64,000 nucleotides of DNA from Mucor racemosus (lineage: Eukaryota > Mucoromycota > Mucoromycetes > Mucorales > Mucoraceae). Every line of letters starts with the position of its first letter. Position 1 is the first letter of the stretch. This document shows positions 12,601 to 24,303 of this stretch, piece after piece. Where the stretch lies: positions 1,717,528 to 1,781,527 of the forward strand of contig JAPEHQ010000014.1 in assembly GCA_027405735.1 (NCBI GenBank), in the 5' to 3' direction. The notes beneath the pieces were generated by a model, which was given only the letters and a program-made list of their open reading frames with translations, searched no databases and was not told the origin of the DNA. A program made the position numbers and the translations under genes.

Positions 12601-15547
12601 AGTATTATTAGAGAATATTGAGACACCTGTAAGTCATGTTAAATTGTAGTGTGGAACAAATATTGATCATCACTTTAGTTGTCCCGTCAAGTGTATGAAC
12701 AAGCAATTACATGGGCTACAAAAGCAACTGGAAAATCCAAATTTTGGAAGCAACAGATCATTAAGCCCGCCAAAGATCATAATAGCTCTTCCAAATCTTC
12801 TCGCCTGTCTTTAGGGGCAGTAGATAATCAATTACAAGGTAGTTTTATTATTTCAAGAGCTGCTTAATATTTATAGTTTAATATTTATTGTTATGTAGCT
12901 ATGATGCTTAATAGTTCTTTGAGCAACAACGATCATGAAGAAAATTCAAAAGAGTAGGTCGTTTGTTTAACATGTCAAATTGTCGTTAATGTTTTATCTT
13001 CAACAGGGACGAGATATTCCTTGAGAAACTACGAAATCTAGGTATGACACTAGAAGATGAACAGAAATTGCAATACATGCGAGATTTTATATACAAAGCA
13101 TCCAAATCAAAGTTAAGGTATAAACCCCCCCCCCCAATGCTTGTACTTTTTGAACATCTAATCAAATTATCTCTATATAGTCGACCAAAAGCTGATAATG
13201 ATACAAGAGCAAATGTAAGAGAAACTACAAATTAGATTTACAAAACAGTTTATTGAATACATTGATTGTCTAGAGAGGAGATATTCAATTGAAAAATTTG
13301 AATGTTACGCCCAATACAGCCTTCTTGCCTGATCTTTCTGGTAAACGAACTTCTCAAATCAAGCAACAGAATGCTATATCAAAGAAACTAAACCCTGTAG
13401 ATAAAATGTAAGTTTCATTATCAATGGTTTACCACTGTATATAATTAATCATCAAACTGTACATACAGAGACAAAGCATCTATGACACCTACTACAAGCC
13501 TTCGTACAGCATCTCGAGAAGACTTGTGTAAACTGAATAGAATTGCTAGTCAACCTCATGTTAAAGCCATATCTCCAAGTATTGTAGATAAAGAGAATCA
13601 TTATCATCATGAAAGATCATCTTCGATACCTATCAAAGGTGGTAGTAACAATGTTAATAATGATCGACCTTTACATTCTCCTCTTCCCAGTCCATCAGAT
13701 TATAACTATGGTGCTAGTATACCCAGAAGTTTAGAAAGGCCTAAAAGTAAGTAAAATGTTGTTGCTTTCAACATGCTGTTAATAAATTACTATAGGCATT
13801 ATTTTGACTATGGATTCTATCAAGAGCAAAAACGGAAAGATTGAGCCTGTTGAATTGAGCATCATTTCACATGTTCGTAACAACAGAATACAAAGCAATA
13901 TAGAAGACGTTGACAAATCATCAGCACCTTTGGAAGTTAGCTCTAGTAAGTTCAAAGTGTCAATTAAATCTACAAATCAACTAATCTTTCTATAGTTGGA
14001 TATGCTCATTTGCAAAAACTTTTTGATAAAACTGCAATGGAAGCATTTCCAGCACTAATAACTGAATTCTCTGAAGATGCTAAAATATCGAATCGTCTCA
14101 AAAAAATGACAGCCATGTCGTCTTTTGCTGTATCAAATAAATGGAAACCAGAAGGAAATTTAGTTGCACATTTTACAGAACACACAGCAGCAATTAATCA
14201 ACTTGATATATCATTTGATCGTCTTTTGTTTGCTTCATGTTCAGATGATGGATCTGTGAGAATTTGGGATTGTTCTCGGTTGGAGAGAAATGTTACAAAT
14301 CGATCTCGTGCAACTTATAGTCAACAAGGTGGACGTATCAAATGTTTGACCTTTATACAAGATACGCATTCTATTGCTGCAGCTTCTGATAATGGCAGTA
14401 TTCATGTATTCCGGTAGGATTACGTCTATAGATTTATACGCATATTTCACTCATATTTCTCCAAATATAGTGCCGATATTCAAAATGCTAGTATACCTCT
14501 CAAATTTGGTAAATGTATTCCATTAAGAGAATACCAACTGACAAATGAACATGCGGTTATTTTAAAACATTTTACAAGCAATGCCTCCAATACAATGAAA
14601 GGTGCTAAATCAATATTAATGTTTGCAACTACAAGTTGCTGTATATATGCTCTTGATTTACTTACAATGGAGATATTATGGAAATTGCAAAATTCCAAGA
14701 GCCATGGGGTAATCACATCTATGGTTACAGGGCCAAAACATACGTGGTTGTTGGTAGGTACTATGCGAGGCATCTTGACCTTATACGATCTTCGGTTCCA
14801 AATCCCTCTTAAATCATGGCTTCATCCAAGCAAGAGCCGTATCAGCTCTCTAGTACTAATTATGGATCCTCGCGATCATGATAAACATTTAGTCAGGATT
14901 GCATCTGGTAGAAATGAGATATCTACTTGGGATATTGAACATTTAACATGTTTGGAAGTGTTTGCAGTCAAATCTGGCGATGAGAAAACGACAGGTGTGC
15001 TTGTGGAATCTTACAAGGCATTGGAAGTACCAACTGATAAGGCTATTTTATCAAGTGCTTTCACAAATAATGAATCCAATCTGGTTGAAAATTCTATTCG
15101 AGCTATTGTCTCGCCCATAGATAACCATTTTATGATTACTGGTGGTACAGATCGTAAAATTAGGTTCTGGGATACTTTGAGAATCGAAAATTCATGCGTT
15201 GTATTGGGATTAGATATCGATGAACCTAAGCCAAGATACAGGTGAGTACATTTTGTTGCTTATAATTCTTTCGTTAACAAAAAAAAAATCAAAACAGCAC
15301 AAATTCGTACGACAAGATGAAGGTTCACTTTGAGTTTACTCAAATAAATCGAAATCAAAGTGTTACAAATGTGGGTAGTCGAACTACTTTTAATGCTAAT
15401 CAATCAGGTAGTAATAATGTAATCACTCAGCAACATTATTTAATGAGAAATCATACAGATGCTATCACTGATATTATTATAACTGAGGCACCTTATTCAA
15501 TGATCATCAGTGGAGATAGGGATGGTGTCATTAAGATTATATCATAA
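9645..15547 (+). CDS. VPS15: VPS15, regulatory kinase-like subunit of class III PI3-kinase
   Basis: Twenty-two exons with consistent phases: 9645-9730, 9784-9892, 9956-10095, 10166-10352, 10400-10507, 10568-11122, 11178-11310, 11362-11579, 11635-11871, 11924-12132, 12190-12284, 12339-12628, 12679-12838, 12899-12953, 13007-13117, 13181-13214, 13274-13407, 13469-13746, 13796-13945, 13996-14413, 14471-15241, 15298-15547; 1575 residues. MGNNIS at the start fits N-myristoylation. The kinase domain (to about residue 310) has [20 protein letters not shown] and [15 protein letters not shown], with DYA in place of DFG, as expected for this degenerate kinase family. HEAT repeats follow (about 430-870). 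C-terminal WD repeats (about 1100-1575) include [11 protein letters not shown] and [11 protein letters not shown]. It anchors VPS34 on endosomal and autophagic membranes. A Pro-rich insert sits at 11230-11270. Small exon boundaries are the least certain part. Confidence 0.93.
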
Positions 15548-15879
15548 TTAATAAAATATAACATATTCATCATCATTAATGCTGCTCACTTTTACCTATT
15601 TACTTTTGTCATTTCAGTTCTTTCTGATCAGTACGTATTCTCTGAACGTGAGATTTCCTCCTGTTTTTTAGACGCAACAAAAACAAGTTTCAGATAATTA
15701 TGTAATAGGCTTACTAACTCAAAACAGCTGTTTGCAAATGAGATCAAAATATGATATATTGTTCTTCTATTTACTGTGCATTTAGGATTTTATCAGAATT
15801 TCGGATCATAGATTCATTTTTTATTGTGTACGGTTATATATTGATATCTGTCCTAAAATAAAAGGCTATATAATATATG
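15548..15879. other. 3' intergenic, no gene seen
   Basis: AT-rich DNA downstream of VPS15 with no supported feature before the dispersed repeat. Confidence 0.5.
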
Positions 15880-16500
15880 CAGTGTGCAATGAAATGACAC
15901 CTTTTATAGACCAAGGTTGCCATTGTCATTTCATACAAGATAACTGTATGTCGATTCGTACCTGAATCTCGCACCATAAGGACTGTGTTCCAATCAAATC
16001 CCAATAAGCATAACGAGGAAATTCCATATTGCTGGTGCCTGTAAAAGGAAATATTCCTAATCAAAATACAATTTTCTACAACATGACACCTATGATATAA
16101 AGCTTTACTTATTTTGCATTAATATATTAATAATATATTCCAAAACTCCTGCTCATAAAATCGCAGTTGCAGTAATTCTAGATAAGGAATCATATCCCAT
16201 AAAAAAAAATAAACTCGATTGCATCTTAAATTATAACTGGAATGTTGAAAGATCAACAACCATCTAATGATATCCTATCATATCAAACAAAGTATCGACG
16301 TCTCAACCAAGTATCTTATAAAAGAATGTCAGTAAAAGACATTATGATTGAACACCTGTAAAATAGGCATCAACACACAAACATCTACTATTTCACAATT
16401 CATATAAATAGTGTCGTAACTTATGAATATATTAATTTTTTGTCTGCACAAACTAGGTCCAATTGAGGGATGCTCTGCATTTTTCGTTTCATCGAGATAA
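15880..16500. repeat. Dispersed repeat D, copy 1 (inverted, uninterrupted)
   Basis: The reverse complement matches 30600-30923 joined to 32564-32745, the two flanks of the Tc1-type element at 30926. At the equivalent position (about 16067-16074, CAAAATACAATTTTC) this copy has a single TA and no insertion, so it is the empty site. Shared landmarks are ATTGCTGGTGCCTG and AACTCCTGCTCATAAAA. Confidence 0.8.
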
Positions 16501-17560
16501 TCAAAATAATAATTCACATTACAGCATAAAACTTACGTCAACTGAGTTTTAAATTCAATTTGCTGTTGTCGAAATGATCCAAAAATGATTCAAAAAGCAA
16601 TTTCGTTTAATGATTCATGAGTTGCAAAGTAAATTAAATCAGTGTACTAAATGTTTTTTGCGCAGTTTGGGATTATGCATCCATCTAAATAAAATTCAAA
16701 CAAATGTTTCACGTTAAATTTTGCGTAAAATGCGATTGAATTTTTAAAAGTTTTTTAAAGATATACATCACTTTTTATAAGAGTATTCTAAATATAGCTG
16801 CTAAAATTGGTGCACAACAAAAACATCTATCGATAGAGCTATTGCGAAATCTTCTAGCTAAATTTTTCGTAGAGGAAACAAGATTTTTGTCGAAAACATT
16901 TTCAAATTCAGAATTTGGGATGAGGGTATGCAGGGGAAAAATTGAAACTAAAATCGAAGGTGGTATCTCTTTGCATAAATTTTTGAGGATATCTCCACGA
17001 AAAATCAATATTTTAAAAAAAAACTGAATTGGGTCCGAGAGAGCTCAATGAGCTCGATGATATGAATGTAAAAACATGCTATTCAATTTAACCAATATTT
17101 TGAAATTTACTGCAAAAATGTCAAAAAAATGAAAATGCTTAAAAAAATTTCATACTGAAATATGTTATAAAGCGCTTCAAAACAAGTAAGTTTCATTATT
17201 AGAAATTGTTAGTATCACTTAGTTTTTTGCAGAGATATCAAAGTTCAAAGTTTTCAATTTTTACCAGCGAAATAGTGGTGAAAATCTGAAACAATAGCGT
17301 TAAAGAAATTATTCCCCCCTGCTAGAGATAGGATATTTCCAGAAATGCGTTTTTACATTAAAGTTGGACATCTCAGGTACAACGGCGTACGATTTTATTA
17401 TGTTGTTATTTAGCAAAAAAAAAGTTTAATAGGAATGAAAAGTCGGACCCAGTTTTTACAGAAAAAGCAGTGAATTTTACATGTTGTTGAATTTTTCGTG
17501 GTATCTTAAATATATTTAGGAGCAGGTAGCATAATGTGATCAATTCATATATAGTTTGCA
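16490..17560. repeat. Dispersed repeat E, copy 1
   Basis: Matches 42760-43560 in the same orientation and 39940-40920 in reverse, at moderate identity. Shared landmarks include GGATTATGCATCCA/GGATTTTGCATCCA and AGTTGGACATCTCAGGTAC/AGTTAAACATCTCAGGTAC. It continues directly from repeat D, so D and E may be parts of one longer element. No intact coding frame. Confidence 0.7.
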
Positions 17561-17838
17561 TTTGTAGCAACTAAGGTACTGCATATCCTTAAGAGTATTT
17601 AACATCATACCTTCAAATAGAAATGAACTGCTTCAAATTTCTTCAAAAAGAGGACATAGGCATAGGAAGTTTCCTAAAGTTTGGGCAAATACAATCTCTA
17701 TGAAAAGAAAATTGAGGAATAGGGCAATTGTTTTATTATGTAATTATTTGCAGGTTCTGTAAAAAAAAAAAAAAAAAAAACTTTGCGGCATTGAAATAAT
17801 GCGTCTCGCCTATTTTTTCAACTGATATTTACATTTAT
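17561..17838. other. Intergenic, A20 tract
   Basis: Contains a poly(A) run at 17761-17780 and nothing else recognisable before the 3' end of the minus-strand gene MIS12. Confidence 0.5.
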
Positions 17839-18720
17839 TTACGAAGAATGCTTAAGCAATTGCTTCAATTGCGTATTCAATCTTGATCGCAAATATAACG
17901 ATCTTTGATTTTCAGGTATTGCTGAAATGTCTTCAGAAGCAATATTGATTATAGCATCTTTTAATTTATCGATCTGTTCTCTTACAAATATTAAAGTATT
18001 ATTTACGTCTTCCACTATTGCCAAAATTTAGTAAACATTTTTACTTTCAAAAGACATGCTGTCCAATTTACCATTTTCCTCTTGAGGAATACTGTCTAGG
18101 AATTCAAGGTTTTTAGACAAACTGTCTAATCCATCGACTTTAAGTCTTTTTTTTTCGAGTGAATCAGTTAAAATTGCTTTAAATTGCTTTTGCTATTTCG
18201 CAGTTTTAGTATTTAATTTTCTGGGGATCATGCAAGAAACCTTACAGTTACAATTTTTCTTCTTAAATCATCAAGTTGTTTATCTAGATCTTGTTGATCT
18301 TGAGCGGTTATATTAAAATCAACTTCCTGTACGCAATGATAAGAATTAATTGAGACAAAGTGCGAAAATTTTCTTTACCTGATGCTGATCAAACTGAACA
18401 TCTAATTCATCGGGTATCTTCCAAGTGCTCTGAGTTACATATTGTTGAAATACATTGAATACCTCATCTAATTTTGTTTCTGCAATTATTTGATATGCAT
18501 TTAATGCTGTTCCAATCTCTCTTCGTTTTTCTGGACATTCAGTTGCAAGTTTATCTGCAGCACCTTTCATCACGTTATAGAACAAAGCATTCGCCAAGTT
18601 GTACATGTCGGCTAGCACATCAGAAGGTATTAATTGAAAAATTTCAGCTAATAATTCATGTTCAATATATGGTCTAGGCTCTGTTACTTTTGGTTCTTCC
18701 ATTGTATATGTGTCTTCCAT
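17839..18720 (-). CDS. MIS12: Kinetochore protein MIS12/Mtw1
   Basis: Four exons: 18720-18379, 18326-18246, 18192-18045 and 18014-17839, 248 residues, phases consistent. Residues about 20-110 match the Mis12 head helices: HELLAEIFQLIPSDVLADMY, then NALFYNVMKGAADKL, then a segment ending KIPDEL, the spot where Mis12 proteins carry FxIPxDL. The rest is predicted coiled coil (DLDKQLDDLRRKI; VREQIDKLKDAI), as in Mis12. The complex links CENP-C to NDC80 at centromeres. Length is usual (200-290 aa). The third intron (18044-18015) is only 30 bp with a TTTACTAAATT branch-site-like motif, short enough to deserve transcript checking. Assignment is by motif and architecture. Confidence 0.78.
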
Positions 18721-18869
18721 TGTGGAAAAAGGTATAAAGGCTACATAGTCACATTGAGATAACCTGCCTAAAAATTGTTCATTTATCCAGAGGATTCCAT
18801 TTGAGACCTTTTTTCATTTTTTTTTTTCATTTTAATATTTAGCCAAAATAGCTCTTTTTTTTTTTTCTT

Positions 18870-18906
<37 letters not shown>

Positions 18907-19076
18907 ATTTCTTCTACTAGTTGAAAAAGAACCTAAAACAACAACAACAAAAATTAAAAAAAAAGAGAGTGTTTTGTAAGTGATATCCTACTTGAATTAT
19001 ACGCGCGTATACTCATTTAATATAGCAAACTACTCGTGTATTATATATATATATATTTTCTTTTTTTTTTAAAAAA
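18721..19076. other. Divergent promoter region with long homopolymers
   Basis: Between the MIS12 and BTB-like genes, transcribed away from each other. It holds T tracts near 18820 and 18855, an A run of about 35 (18870-18904) and (TA)n before 19060. Nucleosome-excluding poly(dA:dT) in a shared promoter is a reasonable inference. Confidence 0.55.
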
Positions 19077-20246
19077 ATGGTTCAAGTTTTACCAATCAAT
19101 TATAATAACGAACATTATAAACAAAATTATATGAATGGTAATGAATATCAACAGCATTCAACACCACCTCCACCTCCACCTTTACAACCACATCAGCAAC
19201 AGATGCCTATACCCATGCCTGTTCCCATGATCAATCATCATTTAATTCATCCTCACCATCAACCTCCTAATTTTTTTCATCCTCCACCACCTCCTCCTCC
19301 TCAACCAATGTACCCTGCCGATCAAGCAACTGGACAATATATGGATTATGCTGGTAATGGTGGTTATCATCCTTCTATGGGATATATGCAACAAGGTTAT
19401 TATCCCGCTGATATCACAGTTTATGTACCTACATTGCAAAAGACATACGCGTTAAACACAAATGTCCTCTCGAGATCTCCCGTTCTTTACCAACGTATTA
19501 TGGAAGAGCAATCAAATACACTCGAGCTGGATCTCTATGTACTTCCCGAAACTTTTCATACTGTAATTAATCACTTGACTAGACCCTTAACACCTCAAGA
19601 TATATTGTTTCTTGCCAATGAAAAACCTCAAATTGCAATTGAATTACTTGAAGCTTCGGAAGAATTAGGACTTGAACCATTGTTGGATGCACTCTTATTA
19701 GCATTGAATCAAAACTTGAATAGTCAAAAAACTGCCATGACTTATATTAATGCTATGCATCCTTATCAGCCTTTGGAGGAAGAGGAACCCCGTCATTGGG
19801 TAGAGGCTTTGGAAGAGGATGTTGTTTCATTTATGGTTAAAGGTCTTTCAACCCATTTAGAAGCATTCTCAACCTCTGTTAAAGTAAGCGGTAATGTAGT
19901 CATTGGTCAAGTGAACGCCTGTGGTTATATGCCTTCACGTACACCTCCAATGCGCGGATTTATGGATTTGGCTCGTGCTTATTCTGCTTTGCCTCAACAT
20001 TTAATGATACGTTGTCTTGAACATCCTGCTTTACCTGTACAAGATGCTATTCAGCGTAATCTGTTTGCCAGAAAAGTATTGACAATTGTTACCAGCAACA
20101 ATACATTTCATCAACGTCCAAATGAACCTCAGTTGATAGCAGTGATGAAATTTGACAAAGGAATGGAAACAATTGCTGTTGTTAGAGAAACTGGATTGAA
20201 GAAGGGTTGTTGGGACCCTAAATTATACGATTTGTATGCCATTTGA
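19077..20246 (+). CDS. BTB/POZ-like protein with Pro/His/Gln-rich N-terminus
   Basis: Intronless, 389 residues. Residues 1-110 are low complexity with polyproline blocks and His/Gln/Met. From about 112 a BTB-like fold begins: ADITVYVPTLQKTYALNTNVL, then LSRSPVLYQRIMEE, resembling the D-[IV]-x-[VL]...H..VL..RSP.. pattern, then helical DILFLANEKPQIAIELLEAS and LGLEPLLDALL. The C-terminal half (about 240-389) is conserved-looking but unnamed, with EPQLIAVMKFDKGMETIAVV. BTB proteins mediate dimerisation or cullin-3 recruitment; which applies here cannot be said. The start sits directly after an A-rich leader. Confident as a gene; moderate for the BTB call. Confidence 0.7.
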   Translation: MVQVLPINYNNEHYKQNYMNGNEYQQHSTPPPPPPLQPHQQQMPIPMPVPMINHHLIHPHHQPPNFFHPPPPPPPQPMYPADQATGQYMDYAGNGGYHPSMGYMQQGYYPADITVYVPTLQKTYALNTNVLSRSPVLYQRIMEEQSNTLELDLYVLPETFHTVINHLTRPLTPQDILFLANEKPQIAIELLEASEELGLEPLLDALLLALNQNLNSQKTAMTYINAMHPYQPLEEEEPRHWVEALEEDVVSFMVKGLSTHLEAFSTSVKVSGNVVIGQVNACGYMPSRTPPMRGFMDLARAYSALPQHLMIRCLEHPALPVQDAIQRNLFARKVLTIVTSNNTFHQRPNEPQLIAVMKFDKGMETIAVVRETGLKKGCWDPKLYDLYAI

Positions 20247-20592
20247 ATATCTCAACAATTTGGTGCTGACGTTTGATAGATACAACATTTTCTCTTTTTC
20301 TGTCATTTTTACCTTATATTCTTTGTTGTTTCTTAACCTTACCTTACATATATCTCCCTTTCTTTTCTTTTCTTTTCTTTTTTTAATTGTAAAGAAGAAG
20401 AAAGAAAGAAAGAAAAAGGAAACGATTTTTTTCCCTTGTATACTTTTTTTTATACTGATTCTTTAAATTATGCACAAGTTTAACATATAAATTTTGTTGT
20501 CAATAGAAAGAAAATACAAAGCTTTCCCCTCCCCTTACCTCTCCCATCCACTTGTGAATAACCTTTTTTCTTTTAAAACATATTACATAATA

Positions 20593-20626
<34 letters not shown>

Positions 20627-20876
20627 AAACAATTCCTACAAAAAGACTGATTAAATTTACAACATAAGAAATAATTATTGAAACGAATAAATAGAAGCTA
20701 TATACGAATTTTTCAATTAGTAGAATTAGAGCTGGACTTGGTATTTCATTACATGTTTTTGCCTCATCAAAAGTTTTAGGTTAATGCTTATGGAATGTGT
20801 ATGTATACTTTTCTATTATAATTCATACACCAATTATATTGATAACATCGTTTAATGTTTAAAGTTAAAATTTTAT
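20247..20876. other. Convergent 3' intergenic region with T28/A9 inverted homopolymer
   Basis: Between two convergent genes. A pyrimidine-rich 3' UTR (20300-20460), then a T run of about 28 directly followed by an A run (20594-20629), which could fold back. No gene seen. Confidence 0.55.
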
Positions 20877-22212
20877 TTAAGGATAAAGATTGATACTCTT
20901 TTTAAAATCATCGACATATACTCTGATTCTAGCATATTCTGGAGCAATAATATCATCTAAAAAGCCTATTGTTAGTACAAAAGTAAATCATTATGAGTCT
21001 GATTATTTACCTTCACTATAGGCTTTCCCATGAACACCATAGGCCTTTGCTAAATATCTCCAAAGCTTTTCACTAACAATATCACCATGCGTTTCAGGGG
21101 AAGGACGATATTTGTCCATGGGTAATCTGATGTTAGGATCTAATGATCCATTCATACGCGACAATCTTTGTTGTGTAATTTTGGTTGGTAATGGTGCTCC
21201 CTCACCTATTGATTGATTAAAACCAGTTGTCAGCTGTACCAACATTTAAGTACTTACGAGTTCTGAATGACATCCAGGTTCTTCCCCATTGTTTTTCCAC
21301 TAAATAATGTTTTAATGACATATCCTCTCTTCGTAATTCTTGTACATAAAGAGATTGCTCTGCTTTACGTCTTTTCTCCAAATCTTCCATTGATTCTGAA
21401 TCTCTAATATAATCGATCGTTTCTTGAATAGTTTGACCATCTCTGTCTGCGCTAAGCTAATATATCCAAGATTAACATTGAATATTACTCTTTCAAACTT
21501 ATATTTACCTTGCGAGGCTTTCCTTGATTACATTTGAAACAATACAAATCACCAGTACCTAAATCTAACTGAATAGGGAAATGTTCCTGGCCATCTGAAG
21601 GTTGACTCAAACATGACAGACATGCTATATGAAGATTTTAGTATACATATAAACTTACATAGTAAACTACAACAGCTAACCTCCAGTGTGGTCATCATAA
21701 TGCATGTTTAAATAAGTAGCAGGTTTCTCTAAACAGAGGTCGCAAGGGTATGATTCCTCACTTTTGAATATAATTCTTTTTACTTCTCGTGGGATATCGG
21801 CTAATTTAACAAAATGAGGGCAAGCATCTGCCATTGTTTCCTCTGTAGATTGATTTGTAGATTCTGATACTGTAGTAATTGGATGTCCTGAATCTGTAGC
21901 TATTTCCTCTGAATAAGCTTGCGTTGCCTCATTTTCATCATTTTGTTGTACATTGGATGCTTCTGTCATTGTCACATCTTTCACATTTAATTGCTTGTAT
22001 ACATCGAGCCATGTTTGTTCAGAGCTTTTTTCAGTTACGTGATGATCACGTTCACTTAGATATTTGAATAAAAGTTCATCTTTGATAAGGTGGCAAAAAG
22101 ATTTGGCAGTTAAAGAGAGTTGAAGTATCGAAGCGAGGTCAAGAAATGAAGCAACATTGACCAAAACTTCTGCTCTTAATTTTTCTAGTAATGATTTATT
22201 GTTATTAAACAT
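20877..22212 (-). CDS. F-box / ZnF-UBP / DUSP domain protein
   Basis: Five exons: 22212-21681, 21624-21509, 21456-21258, 21205-21011 and 20956-20877, 373 residues. An F-box-like N-terminus (LRAEVLVNVASFLDLASILQ, residues 10-50) is followed by an acidic linker. A UBP-type zinc finger comes next (about 130-215: CPHFVKL, YPCDLCLEKPATYLNMHYDDH, CLSCLSQ, LYCFKCNQ). A DUSP-like domain (about 255-345) starts at VEKQWGRTWMSF and ends at SEKLWRYLAKAYGVHG. UBP fingers bind free ubiquitin C-termini and DUSP is typical of USP proteases, yet no Cys/His protease boxes are present. An SCF adaptor reading ubiquitin is an inference. Confidence 0.75.
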
Positions 22213-22368
22213 GTTGCAAATTCCTCTATATTTTTACGCGTAGTTTCTCTCTTTATTATTATTGTATTGTATAATAAGCAAAAGAAAGAAAGAAAGAAAA
22301 AAGAAAATTATTTCCCTTGCAAAGTAAAACGCATCTTTATAAACATGTCGATATTTGGTGTAGTATTA

Positions 22369-24303
22369 TTAGAGAGGAGATTTCGTGACCGTGCCAGAAT
22401 CTTTGATTTGATTAATGTCATTGAACATGTCTTCAATATTAGTCAGATTCTACAGGAATACAACATTAAACACACAGCATGACAAGACCAAAAAAGCACT
22501 TACAGATAATTCACCATCCATTTTATGCAATTCTTGTTTTAAATTATCAATGTTTCTCTTTAGTGTACTTTCCTGTTTGACCACAGCCAAGTAATCCTGC
22601 TCTTTTTTACGATAAAAGTTTGCGAGGCGACGACTTGCTGAGGAGCATTGTTCATATTGTAGATAGTTCTTCAAGTATTTTCTCAAGTCGTCGTTTATTG
22701 TATAATAATAATCTTCGATAATACTTCTTTCATGAGCATCTGTTGTCAGTTTTCTAATGATTTTCAAATGTTATTTTGATATATCTAATACACACACACA
22801 CACATGTTTTCATTTTTTTTTACCTTATCTCTTTCATCCTAGCAAGTACCAAATTGCCGATAGTTTTGATATGAACATTGGCATAATTGCTTGCTGTCTT
22901 TAATCTAAGTGTCCTTGAATTTGCCATGGTTCTAAGTTCTCTTAAAACATGGCTTGTTGTACTTTCAACATTATCAGTAGCCTGTATTTGTTCTGATTCA
23001 TTTTGTTCTTGTTCATAATTCCCATCATCCATATCACCATAATCTATATTGTCATCATCAAAGCTGTATAGTATTGGTTGCTCTTGTATTGTACGATCGA
23101 CTTGTTTTCCTTTATCTATTGATTTTGGTGAAGTTTGCTGCTGCTGATCTATAGATGTATTATCATTATGAGTTGGCGAGGATTCACTAATTTGATCTCT
23201 GATATCAGCTGTAGGTTCTATATCACTATTTGATTGGAGAGGCTTTGCTTCATCATTTCTAAATATTGTGCCTGGTTCGACAGATTTTCTATTAGCATCT
23301 TCAGATGTTGTGTGTGCGTTGTTTGGCTCAATGTGTGAATCTAATTTATCATCTTTTGTTTTTGGGGATCTTGACAAAGATGATGCTGCTGCTGTATTTG
23401 GCTGTTCATCTTCTTTATTATCGTCGTTTATTGAAAGGTCATGTACTGACAGATCATCAGGTGTATTATCTGCATTAGGGGATGCTAGTAGTTGTTGGTT
23501 ATCGGGTATTTCACTATTTACATTGATATCCACCATTTCTACATCTAGACTATTCAAACGCTCCCTGTTATTATTTTGTGTTATATTTGCTTGATCCAAA
23601 ACCGAATGGTCTCTACCAACGCTTGCTCTACTGATGCTTTGTGTAATGGGCTCCCTTTGACTTATCTGTTCTCTATTTCTTTCCATGTCAGTTTTAGGTG
23701 ATTGTATACGCTTATAACTAAAAGGCTGATCTAGAATTGTTTCTTCCACTGTAATCATAGATTCTGCATGCATTCGTTTTCGTGGTGTTACTGTAAAAGG
23801 TGCAAGATATGATAAATAAGAAGGCCTATCAACACTTTCTGATTGGTATTGATTGCCTTCCATTGCAGATGCAATCGAAGAAGCAACTGGAGGTGGTGTA
23901 AATATTCTGCGAGGAGCATGAGGAGGGGGGGTTGCTGATATTGATTGTCTAGAGTGAACAGACGGAGATCTTCGATTTAGAATTATAGGCTCCAAAGACT
24001 TGTAAGAGTGGCGTGGGCTAGCATCTGAACCAACAGATGACGAAGACCCCAGTTCAGCAAGTTTTTCTGTAAGATATATTAGCTTCAATTCATTGTAATT
24101 TGTTTTTTATGTAATTTTTTAAACAACCTTTAGTCAAGACTTGGAATGGTGGAACTTCTGGAAGAGGGCTTGAAAAAAAAAAAAAAAAAAATGAATTGGT
24201 TTTCCAATATAACAAAAGTTTATAAAATATGAAATTCTTACTGGCTTCCCATTTTCCTTTCGAGACGTCGTTTATTGAGCAAATCTTGGTATTGAGATAA
24301 CAT
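22369..24303 (-). CDS. Coiled-coil protein, unassigned (possible CENP-U-like)
   Basis: Five exons: 24303-24242, 24168-24128, 24066-22824, 22753-22504 and 22449-22369, 558 residues with consistent phases. Residues 1-390 look disordered and rich in Ser, Asn, Asp and Gln, with short Pro motifs (SATPPPHAPRR) and an acidic patch (YSFDDDNIDYGDMDDGN). Residues about 400-530 are strongly helical: a basic start (MANSRTLRLKTASNYANVHI) and heptad-like coil (RRLANFYRKKEQDYLAVVKQ). The layout of disordered N-terminus plus helical C-terminus is seen in fungal inner-kinetochore CENP-U/Ame1 proteins and in many others; sequence similarity is not evident to me. Transcribed divergently from FIS1. Confidence 0.6.
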
